Of a DNA stretch of 64,000 nt, positions 17,473 through 26,016 are shown piece after piece. The notes beneath the pieces are model-generated. The model did not search any database. It was not told the origin of the DNA and saw only the letters and a list, made by a program, of their open reading frames with translations. This DNA is from Oscillospiraceae bacterium (GTDB lineage: Bacteria > Bacillota > Clostridia > Oscillospirales > Ruminococcaceae): assembly GCA_017991935.1 (NCBI GenBank), contig JAGOPP010000002.1:124001-188000 (forward strand). The letters are read 5' to 3'. Position numbers and translations under genes: made by a program. Within the stretch, counting starts at the first letter, position 1. The number at the start of each line of letters is the position of its first letter.

Positions 17473-17638
17473 AAAAGGAACGCCCCGCCGGTTGTGCGAG
17501 GTCGCGTCCCCTGCCCTATTCCCCCCGAAGCAGCTCCTCCGCGGACACCGGGCGAAAAAGGAACGCCCCGCCGGTTGTGCGAGGCCGCGTCCCCTACCCT
17601 ATCCCCCCCGAAGCAGCTCCTCCGCCGAGATCAGGCGA
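17473..17638. repeat. 83-bp direct duplication of the PPTase gene's 3' end
   Basis: Two tandem copies with an 83-base period (17473-17555 and 17556-17638). They are nearly identical over the first 65 bases and drift near GCGGACACCGGGCG versus GCCGAGATCAGGCG. The second copy contains the real C-terminus and stop of the phosphopantetheinyl transferase (reverse strand). The first copy would encode FRPVSAEELLRGE and a stop. Confidence 0.9.
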
Positions 17639-18219
17639 AAACGGATCTCCCCAATCTCCTCCTTGGAGGCGAGCGCCACGGCGTAGCCGTCGTATTCCGC
17701 CCCGGCCAGATGATACCGGCTCCCGCCGGCCGCGCAGGGGTTTTCGAGCACGCTAAACGACGCCGGGGACAGCGCAAAGCCTACGCCGGCGGCCTTCATG
17801 ACGGCTTCTTTTTTTGTCCAGACGAGGCAAAACCCGTTTTCGCGCGATTCGGCGAATACCCGCTCCTCCGGGGTGAAGCACCGCATGGCGATCCGGCTGC
17901 GATAGGCCGCGGGAGCCTCGAGGTCGACCCCGAGCGGGGCCTCCCCCGCCGCCAAAACGGCGTAAAATCCGCTGTGGGAAAGGCAGAATTCCGGCCCGTG
18001 CTCAAAGAACGGTTTCCCGTGCTCATTTTGGAGCAGGGCCTCCGCCCGCGCCTCGCCGAAGACGAACCGGAGCAGCAGCCCGGCCGCGGCGGATCGGAGC
18101 CGCTCCTCCTGCCCCCGGATGCGGAGCGTCTTTTCCCTCCTGCTCTCCGGGAGTCTTTCATAGACCGCGGGGCCGTAAGGGACGAGCTGCCGGATATCCG
18201 CGACATAGAGTTCAGCCAT
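17599..18219 (-). CDS. 4'-phosphopantetheinyl transferase (Sfp type)
   Basis: Enzyme of 206 residues that moves phosphopantetheine from CoA to a conserved Ser of acyl or peptidyl carrier proteins. Motifs: FCLSHSG, the Mg2+-binding GVDLE and the WTKKEAVMKAAG helix. It could act on the fatty-acid ACP or on a secondary-metabolite carrier protein; no synthase gene is in the window. Its start overlaps the MATE gene stop by eight bases, so the two are one operon. The stop lies inside the second copy of an 83-bp duplication. Confidence 0.9.
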   Translation of the reverse strand: MAELYVADIRQLVPYGPAVYERLPESRREKTLRIRGQEERLRSAAAGLLLRFVFGEARAEALLQNEHGKPFFEHGPEFCLSHSGFYAVLAAGEAPLGVDLEAPAAYRSRIAMRCFTPEERVFAESRENGFCLVWTKKEAVMKAAGVGFALSPASFSVLENPCAAGGSRYHLAGAEYDGYAVALASKEEIGEIRFRLISAEELLRGG

Positions 18220-19561
18220 CTTTTCCGCCGCCTTTTAAGCTTTTGAGCACCGCGAGCCCCATCGGCAGCGAGCAGCAAAATGTGATCACGTCGGCGATCG
18301 ACTGGCTGACCTGAATGCCGCTCTCCCCGAAAAGGCCCGGCATGATGAGGATCACCGGGATGAAGAAAAGCCCTTGCCGCGCGAGGGCGAGGAAGGTCGC
18401 CTCCACCGCCCGGCCGATATTCTGTAACAGCATGTTGCAGATCACCACCCATGAAATCAGCGTAAAGGTCGCGCACTGAAACCGCAGCGCCCGCGCCCCA
18501 AAGGCGATCACCGCCGGGTCGTCCCGAAACAGCCCGATGATCTGCGGGGCAAAGAGCACGCCGGCCATGGAGAGGACGGCCAGCACGCCCGCGCTGACCT
18601 TGACGCAGAACCAGAAGGCCCTGCGGACCCGCTTATAAAGCCCCGCCCCGTAATTGAAGCCGCAGACCGGCTGAAACCCCTGACCGAAGCCGAGGACGGA
18701 GGCCAAAGCGAAGCCCATCACCTTGGTCACGACGGACATGGCCGCGACCGCCGCGTCGCCGTAGAGGCCCGCGGAGGTGTTGAGCGCGGCGGTCGCGGTG
18801 GCGGCGAGCGCCTGACGGCAGAAGGACGGCAGGCCGCCGCGGACAATTTCGGCAAAGTAGCGCCCTTTCAGGCGGACGTCCCGGAGACGGACACGGAGAT
18901 TGCCGCCGCGCGTGCAGCCGACAAGCAAAATCGAAAAGCTGACGATCTGGCTCAGGGTCGTGGCGAGCGCCGCGCCCCCGGTGCCCATATGAAACGTAAA
19001 AATAAACAGCGGGTCGAGGCCCACGTTGAGCGCCGCGCCGGAGACCATGCCCGCCATCGCGTAGACGGCGCTGCCCTGAAACCGGAGCTCGTTGTTGAGC
19101 ACCAAGGAGGACGCCATAAACGGCACGCCGTAGAGGATATACCGCAGATAGTCCTTCGCGTAAGGGAGGATCGTCTCCGTCGAGCCGAGCAGCACCGCCA
19201 GCGGCTCAAGGAACACGACGCCCAAAACGGCGAGCGCGACGCCGAACCCAAAGGAGAGAAAAAAGCCCGTGGACGCCATATGGGAGGCCTCCTCCCGGTC
19301 CTGCTCGCCAAGCTTCCGGGAGATATAGTTCCCGGCGCCTTGGCCGAAAAAGAAGCCGATGGCCTGCACGAGCGCCTGAAACGAATACGCGATTCCGACC
19401 GCGCCGGTCGCGCTGGTACCGATCTTTCCCACAAAAAAGGTGTCCGCCATGTTGTAGAGGTTCGTGACCAGCATGGTGAGAATGGTGGGGACGGCGAGCC
19501 TCGCGACCAGCTTCTCCACGGGATCGTGGGTCATGTGGTAAAACTTATCGGTGTTTTCCAT
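18212..19561 (-). CDS. MATE family efflux transporter
   Basis: Na+ or H+ driven multidrug/metabolite exporter, 449 residues with twelve predicted helices. The N-terminus MENTDKFYHMTHDPVEKLVARLAVPTI and TNLYNMADTFFVGKIG are typical; the second half repeats the fold (CGFNYGAGLY, SIADVITFCCSLPMGL). ATG 19561 is chosen by family N-terminus; an in-frame ATG at 19582 is possible and neither has a strong ribosome site. The promoter is TTGAAA-N17-TATAAT at 19675-19647, overlapping the divergent promoter of the radical SAM gene. Confidence 0.92.
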   Translation of the reverse strand: MENTDKFYHMTHDPVEKLVARLAVPTILTMLVTNLYNMADTFFVGKIGTSATGAVGIAYSFQALVQAIGFFFGQGAGNYISRKLGEQDREEASHMASTGFFLSFGFGVALAVLGVVFLEPLAVLLGSTETILPYAKDYLRYILYGVPFMASSLVLNNELRFQGSAVYAMAGMVSGAALNVGLDPLFIFTFHMGTGGAALATTLSQIVSFSILLVGCTRGGNLRVRLRDVRLKGRYFAEIVRGGLPSFCRQALAATATAALNTSAGLYGDAAVAAMSVVTKVMGFALASVLGFGQGFQPVCGFNYGAGLYKRVRRAFWFCVKVSAGVLAVLSMAGVLFAPQIIGLFRDDPAVIAFGARALRFQCATFTLISWVVICNMLLQNIGRAVEATFLALARQGLFFIPVILIMPGLFGESGIQVSQSIADVITFCCSLPMGLAVLKSLKGGGKDG

Positions 19562-19642
19562 ATGCAAACGCTTCAGTCCCATCCATTTTTTCTTTTCCCG
19601 CGCGAGACAACGACCGCGGCGGCGGCGGGCGTCTCGGATAGA

Positions 19643-19675
19643 TTGAATTATATCAAAATTTATGGTATGTTTCAA
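19643..19675. promoter_or_regulatory. Overlapping divergent sigma-A promoters
   Basis: Plus strand: TTGAAT (19643-19648), N17, TATGTT (19666-19671), for the radical SAM gene. Minus strand: TTGAAA (19675-19670), N17, TATAAT (19652-19647), for the MATE gene. The two share nearly the same bases, so polymerase can occupy only one at a time. Confidence 0.75.
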
Positions 19676-19700
19676 GAAGCCTGTAATTTGGAGGCGCTTT

Positions 19701-21398
19701 ATGGAATCAAACTACCGGGCGGCGGTCTGCTCGCTCAACTCAAAATTCATCCACTCCTCGCTCGCGGCGTGGTATCTCGCCGCAGCCGTCCGGGAGAGCT
19801 GCGGGGACGCGGTCTCCTGCCGCGTCGTCGAGGGCACGATCAACGAGAGCGACGAGGTTATCCTTGACCGCCTATCGGCGGAGATGCCGGATCTGCTCGG
19901 TTTCTCCTGCTACATCTGGAATATCACGAAGATCATGGAAATCGGGCCGGAGCTGAGGCGCCGCTTCCCGGCGGCGAAGTTCGCGCTCGGCGGGCCGGAG
20001 GTCTCCTACCGCGCGGCGGAGCTGCTCAAATCCTGCCCGTGGATCGACTATGTGTTGTCCGGGGAGGGCGAGCTGCCGTTCGCGAAGCTCGCGGAGGCGC
20101 TCTCGCGCGGCAGCGAGCCCGAGGGCATCCCCGGCCTGTGTCGCCGCAAGGGGGGATCCGTGATCGAGGCCGCCCCGTTTCTCCCGGAGACGGAGCCGCC
20201 CTGCCCCTATTCGGAGGAATACCTGCGCGCCCTCGACGGGCGCATCGCCTACCTCGAGACGAGCCGCGGGTGCCCGTTCTCCTGCGCGTTTTGTCTCTCC
20301 GGCAGGTGCGGCGGCGTCCGCTTCTTCCCCGTCGCCCGCGCGAAACGCGAGATCCTGTTTCTCGCGAACAGCGGTGCGCAGACCGTTAAGCTTGTGGACC
20401 GCACCTTTAACGCCAACAAGGCCCGCGCGATGGAACTCTGGCGCTTCGTGATCGAGCAGCAGGGCGTCGGCATCCCGCGTGGCGTCTGCTTCCACTTTGA
20501 GATCGCCGGCGACCTCTTGGACGACGAGGCGATCGCGCTGCTCGGCGCCGCGCCGAAGGGCTCCATCCAGCTCGAGATCGGCTTGCAGTCCTTCAACCGC
20601 CAGACGCTCTCCGCCGTGACGCGGAGGACCGACCTCGAGAAATTAAAGGAGAACATCCTCGCCCTGCTCGCGCCGCGCAACATCCACGTCCACATCGACC
20701 TGATCGCGGGGCTCCCCTACGAGGACACGGCCTCCTTCATCGACAGCTTCAACCGCGCGTTCGCTCTGCGGCCCGATATGTTGCAGCTCGGCTTCTTAAA
20801 GCTGCTCCACGGCGCGCCGATGCGCGAAAACCCGGTCGATTACCCCTGCCGCTTCGACAAGCGCCCGCCCTACGAGGTGATCGAGACGCCGTGGATGTCC
20901 GAGCGGGCGCTGCAAAGCCTGCGCCGGACCGAGGACGCCTTGGAGCGCCTCTACAACAGCGGGCGGTTTCGCAGGACCGTCGAATACCTGCTCGCCGAGG
21001 CGGACGAGATGGACGCCTACGGCCTCTTCCGCTGGTTTGGCGAGGAGGCGGCCGGCCATGGGCTCGCGAACATCCCGCTCGACGATTTCACCGAGCTCGC
21101 CTACGCCCATTTTTCCGGCCTGCCCGGGACGGACCCCGACCGCCTGAAGGACGCCATGCTGATCGACCGGCTCGCCGCGGTCTCCGGCGCGAAACTGCCG
21201 GACTTCTTGAAAAAGAGGGACCCGGATCTCAAGAAGATCCTCCGCGCGGTCGAGCTGCGGCCGGGGCTTGAGCGAAAAGACGGCGTCCGGCGGCAGTTCG
21301 CGCTGCTCTTCTCCGAGCCGTGCGCCGCGCTCGTCGATTACGCCGACCGGGACCCGGTCACCGGCGAATATCCGGTGAAGATCGTCCCCTGCGAATAA
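19701..21398 (+). CDS. B12-binding radical SAM protein (DUF4080 type)
   Basis: 565-residue enzyme. N-terminal cobalamin-binding-like Rossmann region (residues 1-150; LLGFSCYIWNITKI, FALGGPEVSYRAAELL), radical SAM domain with cluster motif ETSRGCPFSCAFC (about residue 190), and a C-terminal DUF4080 region (MLQLGFLKLLHGAPMREN onward). Reaction unknown; relatives include methyltransferases and methylthiotransferases. Start ATG 19701 with TTGGAGGC upstream. It stands alone between a promoter at 19643 and a terminator at 21413. Confidence 0.92.
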   Translation: MESNYRAAVCSLNSKFIHSSLAAWYLAAAVRESCGDAVSCRVVEGTINESDEVILDRLSAEMPDLLGFSCYIWNITKIMEIGPELRRRFPAAKFALGGPEVSYRAAELLKSCPWIDYVLSGEGELPFAKLAEALSRGSEPEGIPGLCRRKGGSVIEAAPFLPETEPPCPYSEEYLRALDGRIAYLETSRGCPFSCAFCLSGRCGGVRFFPVARAKREILFLANSGAQTVKLVDRTFNANKARAMELWRFVIEQQGVGIPRGVCFHFEIAGDLLDDEAIALLGAAPKGSIQLEIGLQSFNRQTLSAVTRRTDLEKLKENILALLAPRNIHVHIDLIAGLPYEDTASFIDSFNRAFALRPDMLQLGFLKLLHGAPMRENPVDYPCRFDKRPPYEVIETPWMSERALQSLRRTEDALERLYNSGRFRRTVEYLLAEADEMDAYGLFRWFGEEAAGHGLANIPLDDFTELAYAHFSGLPGTDPDRLKDAMLIDRLAAVSGAKLPDFLKKRDPDLKKILRAVELRPGLERKDGVRRQFALLFSEPCAALVDYADRDPVTGEYPVKIVPCE

Positions 21399-21412
21399 CC
21401 CCGCCGCCCGAG

Positions 21413-21449
21413 GCGCGTTTCCCGAGAATGGGGAACGCGCTTTCTTTTT
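21413..21449 (+). terminator. Terminator after radical SAM gene
   Basis: GCGCGTTTCCC / GGGGAACGCGC hairpin followed by TTTCTTTTT. Confidence 0.88.
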
Positions 21450-21687
21450 CCGGATGAGGCGGCCTCTGATTTTTGCGCAAATTTTGTAATTATTATACTA
21501 ATAATGTCTAAAAAGCTGCGGCCGTCTACGCCCGGACCTGCATGATCCTTGTCATTTAAATTCATGACGGACGCCCGTTTTGTATAAAGTGCCGGAGATT
21601 GGCGGCGTTTTACCGCCCGCTCTTCTCTCTGCGGCGACATTCTTGCAGTTTAGAAGAAAATGAAATTCATGAATTCCCGGTTTGCTC
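21450..21687. other. AT-rich spacer with no recognised gene
   Basis: Clearly less GC-rich than its flanks. No convincing coding frame, RNA gene or repeat was seen. It leads into the promoter of the second amino-acid importer. Confidence 0.6.
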
Positions 21688-21716
21688 TTTACTTTCAAAA
21701 TGCATGGTGTTATAAT
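21688..21716 (+). promoter_or_regulatory. Promoter of second amino-acid ABC operon
   Basis: TTTACT (21688-21693), 17-base spacer, TATAAT (21711-21716), the latter with an upstream TG (TGTTATAAT). Confidence 0.82.
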
Positions 21717-21766
21717 GTAGAAAATTTGAATCCCGTGTGGATTCTTTTAAGGAGGAGGTCATTCGC

Positions 21767-22528
21767 ATGAGAAAATCTTTGCGCTTTGTTTCCCTTTTCT
21801 TGGGGGTCCTGATGCTCGTTGCCTGCATTTCGGGGTGCGGACGACAGCCTGCGAACGAAAAATACCTGATCGCCACCGACACCACCTTCGCCCCGTTTGA
21901 GTTCACCGACGGCTCCGGCAATTTTGTCGGCGTCGACGTCGACATTCTGGCCGCGGTGGCCGAAGATCAGGGGTTTGCGTATGAGCTCCAGTCGCTTGGA
22001 TTCGACGCCTCCCTCACCGCGCTGCAAGCCGGCGAGGTCGACGGCATGATCGCCGGAATGAGCATCACCGACGTGCGCAAGGAGACCTACGATTTCTCCA
22101 CCGCCTACTATGACAGCGGCGTGGTCGTCGCGGTCAAGGCCGATTCCGCCATCGCCTCCTACGAGGATCTCGCGGGCCTCTCCGTCGCCGTCAAAAACGG
22201 CACCGAGGGCGCCTCCTTCGCGGAGTCCATCAAGGATCAGTACAGCCTGACGCTCGTCTATTACGACGACTCCGCCTACATGTACGAGGCCGTCAAGACC
22301 GGAGACGCCGACGCCTGCGTCGAGGATTACCCGGTCATGGGCTACGGCATCAGCCAAGGCAACGGGCTCAAGATGGTGGGCGACATGGTGCAGGGCTCCT
22401 CCTACGGTTTCGCCGTGCTCAAGGGCCAGAACGCCGAGCTGCTCCAGATGTTTAACGACGGGCTCGCCAACATCATCGAGAACGGCAAATATCAGGAGAT
22501 CCTCGACAAATATATCTCCGAGGGCTGA
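21767..22528 (+). CDS. Amino-acid ABC transporter substrate-binding lipoprotein
   Basis: Family 3 solute-binding protein, 253 residues (GlnH/ArtJ-like). Lipobox ISGC follows a short signal peptide. Mature motifs: YLIATDTTFAPFEFTDGSGNFVGVD and GEVDGMIAGMSITDVRKETYDFS. Start ATG 21767 with AAGGAGGAGG. No riboswitch is seen in its short leader. A hairpin at 22564 follows, probably letting less mRNA reach the permease and ATPase genes. Glutamine, cystine or a basic amino acid are all possible substrates. Confidence 0.94.
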   Translation: MRKSLRFVSLFLGVLMLVACISGCGRQPANEKYLIATDTTFAPFEFTDGSGNFVGVDVDILAAVAEDQGFAYELQSLGFDASLTALQAGEVDGMIAGMSITDVRKETYDFSTAYYDSGVVVAVKADSAIASYEDLAGLSVAVKNGTEGASFAESIKDQYSLTLVYYDDSAYMYEAVKTGDADACVEDYPVMGYGISQGNGLKMVGDMVQGSSYGFAVLKGQNAELLQMFNDGLANIIENGKYQEILDKYISEG

Positions 22529-22563
22529 TCGTTTTTCAGTAAAACAAAATTCCATGTTTTTCA

Positions 22564-22597
22564 GAATGCGGGTAAGTCCTTATCCGCATTCTCTTTA
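22564..22597 (+). terminator. Intercistronic hairpin after binding-protein gene
   Basis: GAATGCGG (22564-22571) / CCGCATTC (22584-22591) followed by TCTTTATAT. The weak T tract suggests partial termination or 3'-end protection. Confidence 0.7.
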
Positions 22598-22630
22598 TAT
22601 GGGAAATCAAGGTATTGGGGTTGTTGAATT

Positions 22631-23308
22631 ATGGACTTTTATGGCGTGTTTCTCGACATCTGGCCGATGCTGCTCGAAGGCCTCGCCATGACGTTGAAAG
22701 TCTCCGCAATCGCCCTTTTCATCGCCTTTTTTCTGGGGCTCGCGTCCTGCCTGATGGGGATGTCGAAGATCTTCTTTCTGAAGTGGCTCTCCAAGGCGTA
22801 TGTTTGGGTCATTCGCGGAACGCCATTCATCGTGCAGCTTTTTATCGTGAAGTACGGGTTTCCCCAGCTCGTGAAGATCTGGATCCCGGAATTTAACATC
22901 GGCATCACCATCGCCGCGATCGCCACGCTCGCGCTGAACGCCGGCGCCTATCTGAGCGAGATCTTCCGCGGGGGCATTCAGGCGGTCGACGTCGGCCAGA
23001 TGGAGGCCGCGCGCAGCCTCGGCCTGCCCAAGGGCCACGCCATGCGCAAGGTGATCCTGCCGCAGGCGATCCGGATCTGCATCCCCTCCCTCGGCAACCA
23101 GTTCATCATCACGCTCAAGGACTCCTCGCTCGCGCAGGTCATCGGGCTCAACGAGCTGTTTTATCAGGGGAAAATCTACGTGGGCTACTCCTTCAAGAGT
23201 TTTGAAACCTACATACTGGTCGGCTGCGTCTACTTGCTGGTGATCGCGGCCCTCTCGTACCTCATGAACCGGATCGAAAGGAGGCTCGACTGTGGCACGA
23301 AAAGTTAA
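22631..23308 (+). CDS. Amino-acid ABC transporter permease
   Basis: HisM/GlnP-type membrane subunit, 225 residues, about five helices. Family segments: [34 protein letters not shown] and the EAA loop [21 protein letters not shown]. The gene overlaps the following ATPase gene by 17 bases. Partner of the binding protein at 21767. Confidence 0.95.
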   Translation: MDFYGVFLDIWPMLLEGLAMTLKVSAIALFIAFFLGLASCLMGMSKIFFLKWLSKAYVWVIRGTPFIVQLFIVKYGFPQLVKIWIPEFNIGITIAAIATLALNAGAYLSEIFRGGIQAVDVGQMEAARSLGLPKGHAMRKVILPQAIRICIPSLGNQFIITLKDSSLAQVIGLNELFYQGKIYVGYSFKSFETYILVGCVYLLVIAALSYLMNRIERRLDCGTKS

Positions 23309-24023
23309 AGTCCGAAACTTATATAAAAGCTTCGGCAGCCTCTCGGTGCTCGAGGGCCTCGATCTCGACGTCGAGGAGGGCGAGGTCGTCTGCATGATCG
23401 GCCCGTCCGGGTCCGGGAAATCCACGTTTCTGCGCTGCCTCAACCGCCTCGAGGAGCCGACCTCCGGCGAGATCGAGATCAACGGCCGCCAGATCTCCGA
23501 AAAAGGGATCGACATCAACAAGATCCGCGAAAACATCGGCATGGTGTTCCAGCAGTTCAACCTCTTCCCCCACCTCTCCGTGACGGAGAACATCATGATG
23601 GCCCCGGTCGATCTCAAAAAGATGACCAAGGAGGAGGCAAAAAGACGGGCGCTGGAGCTTCTGGACCGCGTGGGCCTGCGCGATAAAGCGGACGTCTACC
23701 CGCGGCAGCTCTCGGGTGGGCAGCAGCAGCGCGTCGCGATCGCCCGCGCGCTCGCGATGAATCCCGCGATCATGCTCTTCGACGAGCCGACCTCGGCCCT
23801 CGACCCGGAGATGGTCGGCGAGGTGCTGGCGGTCATGCGGGAGCTCGCGGAGGGCGGCATGACCATGATCGTCGTCACGCACGAGATGGGCTTCGCCCGC
23901 GACGTCGCGGACCGGGTCATCTTCATGTCCGACGGGCGCATCGTGGAGGAGGGGCCTCCAAGGGAGATCATCCTCCACCCCAAAGAGCAGCGCACCAAGG
24001 ACTTCCTGAGCTGCGTATTATGA
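23292..24023 (+). CDS. Amino-acid ABC transporter ATPase (GlnQ-like)
   Basis: 243-residue ATPase with Walker [11 protein letters not shown]-loop [12 protein letters not shown], signature LSGGQQQR, Walker [14 protein letters not shown] and [18 protein letters not shown] start at 23292 with GAAAGGAGG placed correctly; it lies inside the end of the permease gene, so translation is coupled. A strong terminator follows at 24029. Confidence 0.96.
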   Translation: MARKVKVRNLYKSFGSLSVLEGLDLDVEEGEVVCMIGPSGSGKSTFLRCLNRLEEPTSGEIEINGRQISEKGIDINKIRENIGMVFQQFNLFPHLSVTENIMMAPVDLKKMTKEEAKRRALELLDRVGLRDKADVYPRQLSGGQQQRVAIARALAMNPAIMLFDEPTSALDPEMVGEVLAVMRELAEGGMTMIVVTHEMGFARDVADRVIFMSDGRIVEEGPPREIILHPKEQRTKDFLSCVL

Positions 24024-24028
24024 TTCTC

Positions 24029-24071
24029 AAAAAGATGCCTCCGGCGGCGACCCGCCCGGAGGCATCTTTTT
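24029..24071 (+). terminator. Terminator of second amino-acid ABC operon
   Basis: AAAAAGATGCCTCCGG paired with CCGGAGGCATCTTTTT; works on both strands. Confidence 0.92.
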
Positions 24072-24074
24072 GGG

Positions 24075-24103
24075 TTGAATTCATTACTAATAAAAGGTAG
24101 AAT
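24075..24103 (+). promoter_or_regulatory. Promoter of SH3 lipoprotein gene
   Basis: TTGAAT (24075-24080), 17-base spacer, TAGAAT (24098-24103). Confidence 0.75.
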
Positions 24104-24144
24104 GAGTTTGGAAGAAAAGACGGCGCGTCCGACGGAGGTATGAT

Positions 24145-25710
24145 ATGAGACGAATTTTCGCATGGATTTTGGCGCTCGCGGTTCTATTTAGCGGGTGCGC
24201 GCGGACGGAAGAGGCCGGGCCGGGGATCCCCTCCGGAGCGGAAACCTCCTCCGAGGCGGAGTCCCCCTCCGGGGCGGACCTTCCCCCCGAGGTGACCGGG
24301 CCGGATGAGAACGGCTTTTTCCCCGCGATCTCCAGCGAGGATTTCGACCGCTGGGTCACAAACGGCGCGCCGGACACGGAGAAGCCCGCCGAGGCGGTCA
24401 CCCCGTTCCTCAAAATGAAAGCCTGCCTCGACTATTTGGATCAGACGTTCCCCGGGATCACGGACTGGCGGGTCCTTTATGAGGAGGACCGCTACCTCTA
24501 CCGGACCGGGACATACGACCCCTACACCTACTCGTGGCGCGACCAGTGGATGCCCTACCGCTTTGTCGTGCTCGGAACCGAGCAATCCGGCGCCTGCGAC
24601 CGCGCGGCCTTCGTCTGCATCGACGAATACATCGTGACCTCCGGCGTCGACGGTAAATTTTATCCACAAAAGAGCCCGCTGATCTATCATTGCCACGGCT
24701 GGGAATCCGAGCTTCGCTTCGGCACCGAGGAGGACTACGCGCGGGCGCAGAGCGTCTTTCGTCTCGAAACCGACTTCTACCCCAGCCTTGTGAATTCCGA
24801 AACCGGGCGCACGCTGCTCTTGGATTTTTGGCTGCGAAACGAGATCATCCCGGTGCGCGAGATCCCCGAAGGGTTCGGGCACACGATTTTTTACGTCGAA
24901 AAGCTGAAAACCTACGGACTGAACGGCGTCCCCGACGACCGCATCGTTTACCTCTACCGCGACAACGACTGGGACGACCGGATCGATGTCGCTTATTACG
25001 ACGTCTCCGCGGAGGAGCTGCATCCGCTCGCGTACGGGGGAAGCCGAATTTATTCCCCGCAGTTTTTTATGCTGAACGCGGGCTGTTTCGCGATGATCAG
25101 CGGGGAAGCCGATGAAATGTTCCTCTATCATACCGAAACCGAAACCCCGTGGGAGCCGGCCGCGGTCCTCGGCGGAAACGGAAAAGGCCTCTCCGACGGC
25201 GGCGTCTATATTCCCAACCTGTCGCTGACGCTGACCGATAAAAAGGACCCGGTCCTGCATGTCCTCCCCTATATCAATTTGGAGGAACAGATCCTCTATT
25301 TTTGCACCTTCCGGGACGACGGGAGCGTCGTCACGAACCTCTCCACCGGCCTCCACGCCTCGGAGGAGGGCTGGTACCTCGATTTTCAAAACTTCACCGA
25401 CGGGATCGTTTATTTTCTCTATTATCCCGACGGCGGCGCTTACGGCGGCACGCACCTCGCGATGAATCTCCGCTCCGGGAAATCCCACGCCCTCCAGATC
25501 TGGAAGGGCGCCTTCCCCGCCGCCTGCACCGCCGAGGGCGGCCTCAACCTCCGCTCCGGCCCCGGCGCGGACTATGAGAAGCTCGCCGTCATCCCGGAAA
25601 ACGCCAAGGTCATCCTGTTTCGGGAGCAGGACGGCTGGAGCTACGTCGCCTACGGCGAGACGGTCGGCTGGGCCTCCTCGGAATACCTCGACGCGGGCGA
25701 GCACGGCTGA
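24145..25710 (+). CDS. Secreted lipoprotein with C-terminal SH3 domain
   Basis: 521 residues. The lipobox LFSGC (Cys about residue 15) is followed by an acidic Glu/Ser/Pro linker to about residue 60. The large central part (60-455) is not recognised; it is rich in aromatic and acidic residues with beta-strand character (YLYRTGTYDPYTYSWRDQWMPYR). The last 65 residues are a bacterial SH3 domain (GGLNLRSGPGADYEKLAVIPE...GWASSEYL), commonly binding cell-wall peptide. It is probably anchored to the membrane outer face and contacts peptidoglycan. It stands alone with its own promoter and terminator. Confidence 0.85.
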   Translation: MRRIFAWILALAVLFSGCARTEEAGPGIPSGAETSSEAESPSGADLPPEVTGPDENGFFPAISSEDFDRWVTNGAPDTEKPAEAVTPFLKMKACLDYLDQTFPGITDWRVLYEEDRYLYRTGTYDPYTYSWRDQWMPYRFVVLGTEQSGACDRAAFVCIDEYIVTSGVDGKFYPQKSPLIYHCHGWESELRFGTEEDYARAQSVFRLETDFYPSLVNSETGRTLLLDFWLRNEIIPVREIPEGFGHTIFYVEKLKTYGLNGVPDDRIVYLYRDNDWDDRIDVAYYDVSAEELHPLAYGGSRIYSPQFFMLNAGCFAMISGEADEMFLYHTETETPWEPAAVLGGNGKGLSDGGVYIPNLSLTLTDKKDPVLHVLPYINLEEQILYFCTFRDDGSVVTNLSTGLHASEEGWYLDFQNFTDGIVYFLYYPDGGAYGGTHLAMNLRSGKSHALQIWKGAFPAACTAEGGLNLRSGPGADYEKLAVIPENAKVILFREQDGWSYVAYGETVGWASSEYLDAGEHG

Positions 25711-25731
25711 GCCTTCCCCGCGCGCCGACTC

Positions 25732-25764
25732 CCCCCTCCCGGCTCCGGCCCGGAGGGGGTTTTT
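25732..25764 (+). terminator. Terminator after SH3 lipoprotein
   Basis: CCCCCTCC (25732-25739) / GGAGGGGG (25752-25759) and five T. Confidence 0.88.
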
Positions 25765-25933
25765 GATCCGGCGGGGCCTTTCCCCCGCCTTTTCCGGTTT
25801 CTTTTTTGACGCAAAAAAACGCCTCTTTGCATCTCCTTGCATCTTTTCAGACATTTTGATTCCAAAAAGGACGGAATTCCCGCTATTTTGACGTGAATTA
25901 TGAAATTCTTTTATTCGTCTTATTCAAAAAGCC

Positions 25934-25961
25934 TTGATTATTTCCCGTGATATGCTAAAAT
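25934..25961 (+). promoter_or_regulatory. Promoter of serC-serA cluster
   Basis: TTGATT (25934-25939), 16-base spacer, TAAAAT (25956-25961) with an upstream TG (extended -10). The stretch 25765-25933 before it holds nothing recognisable; no T-box or other leader motif was seen. Confidence 0.72.
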
Positions 25962-26016
25962 GAAAAATACATTACTTTCTTCCCGTGCAGAAATCGTTTT
26001 CAAAGGAGTGAATCGG

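Noticed and set aside
25765..26016. T-box or serine-related leader before serC
   Set aside because: The T-box GGTGG-type core and a specifier stem were not found.
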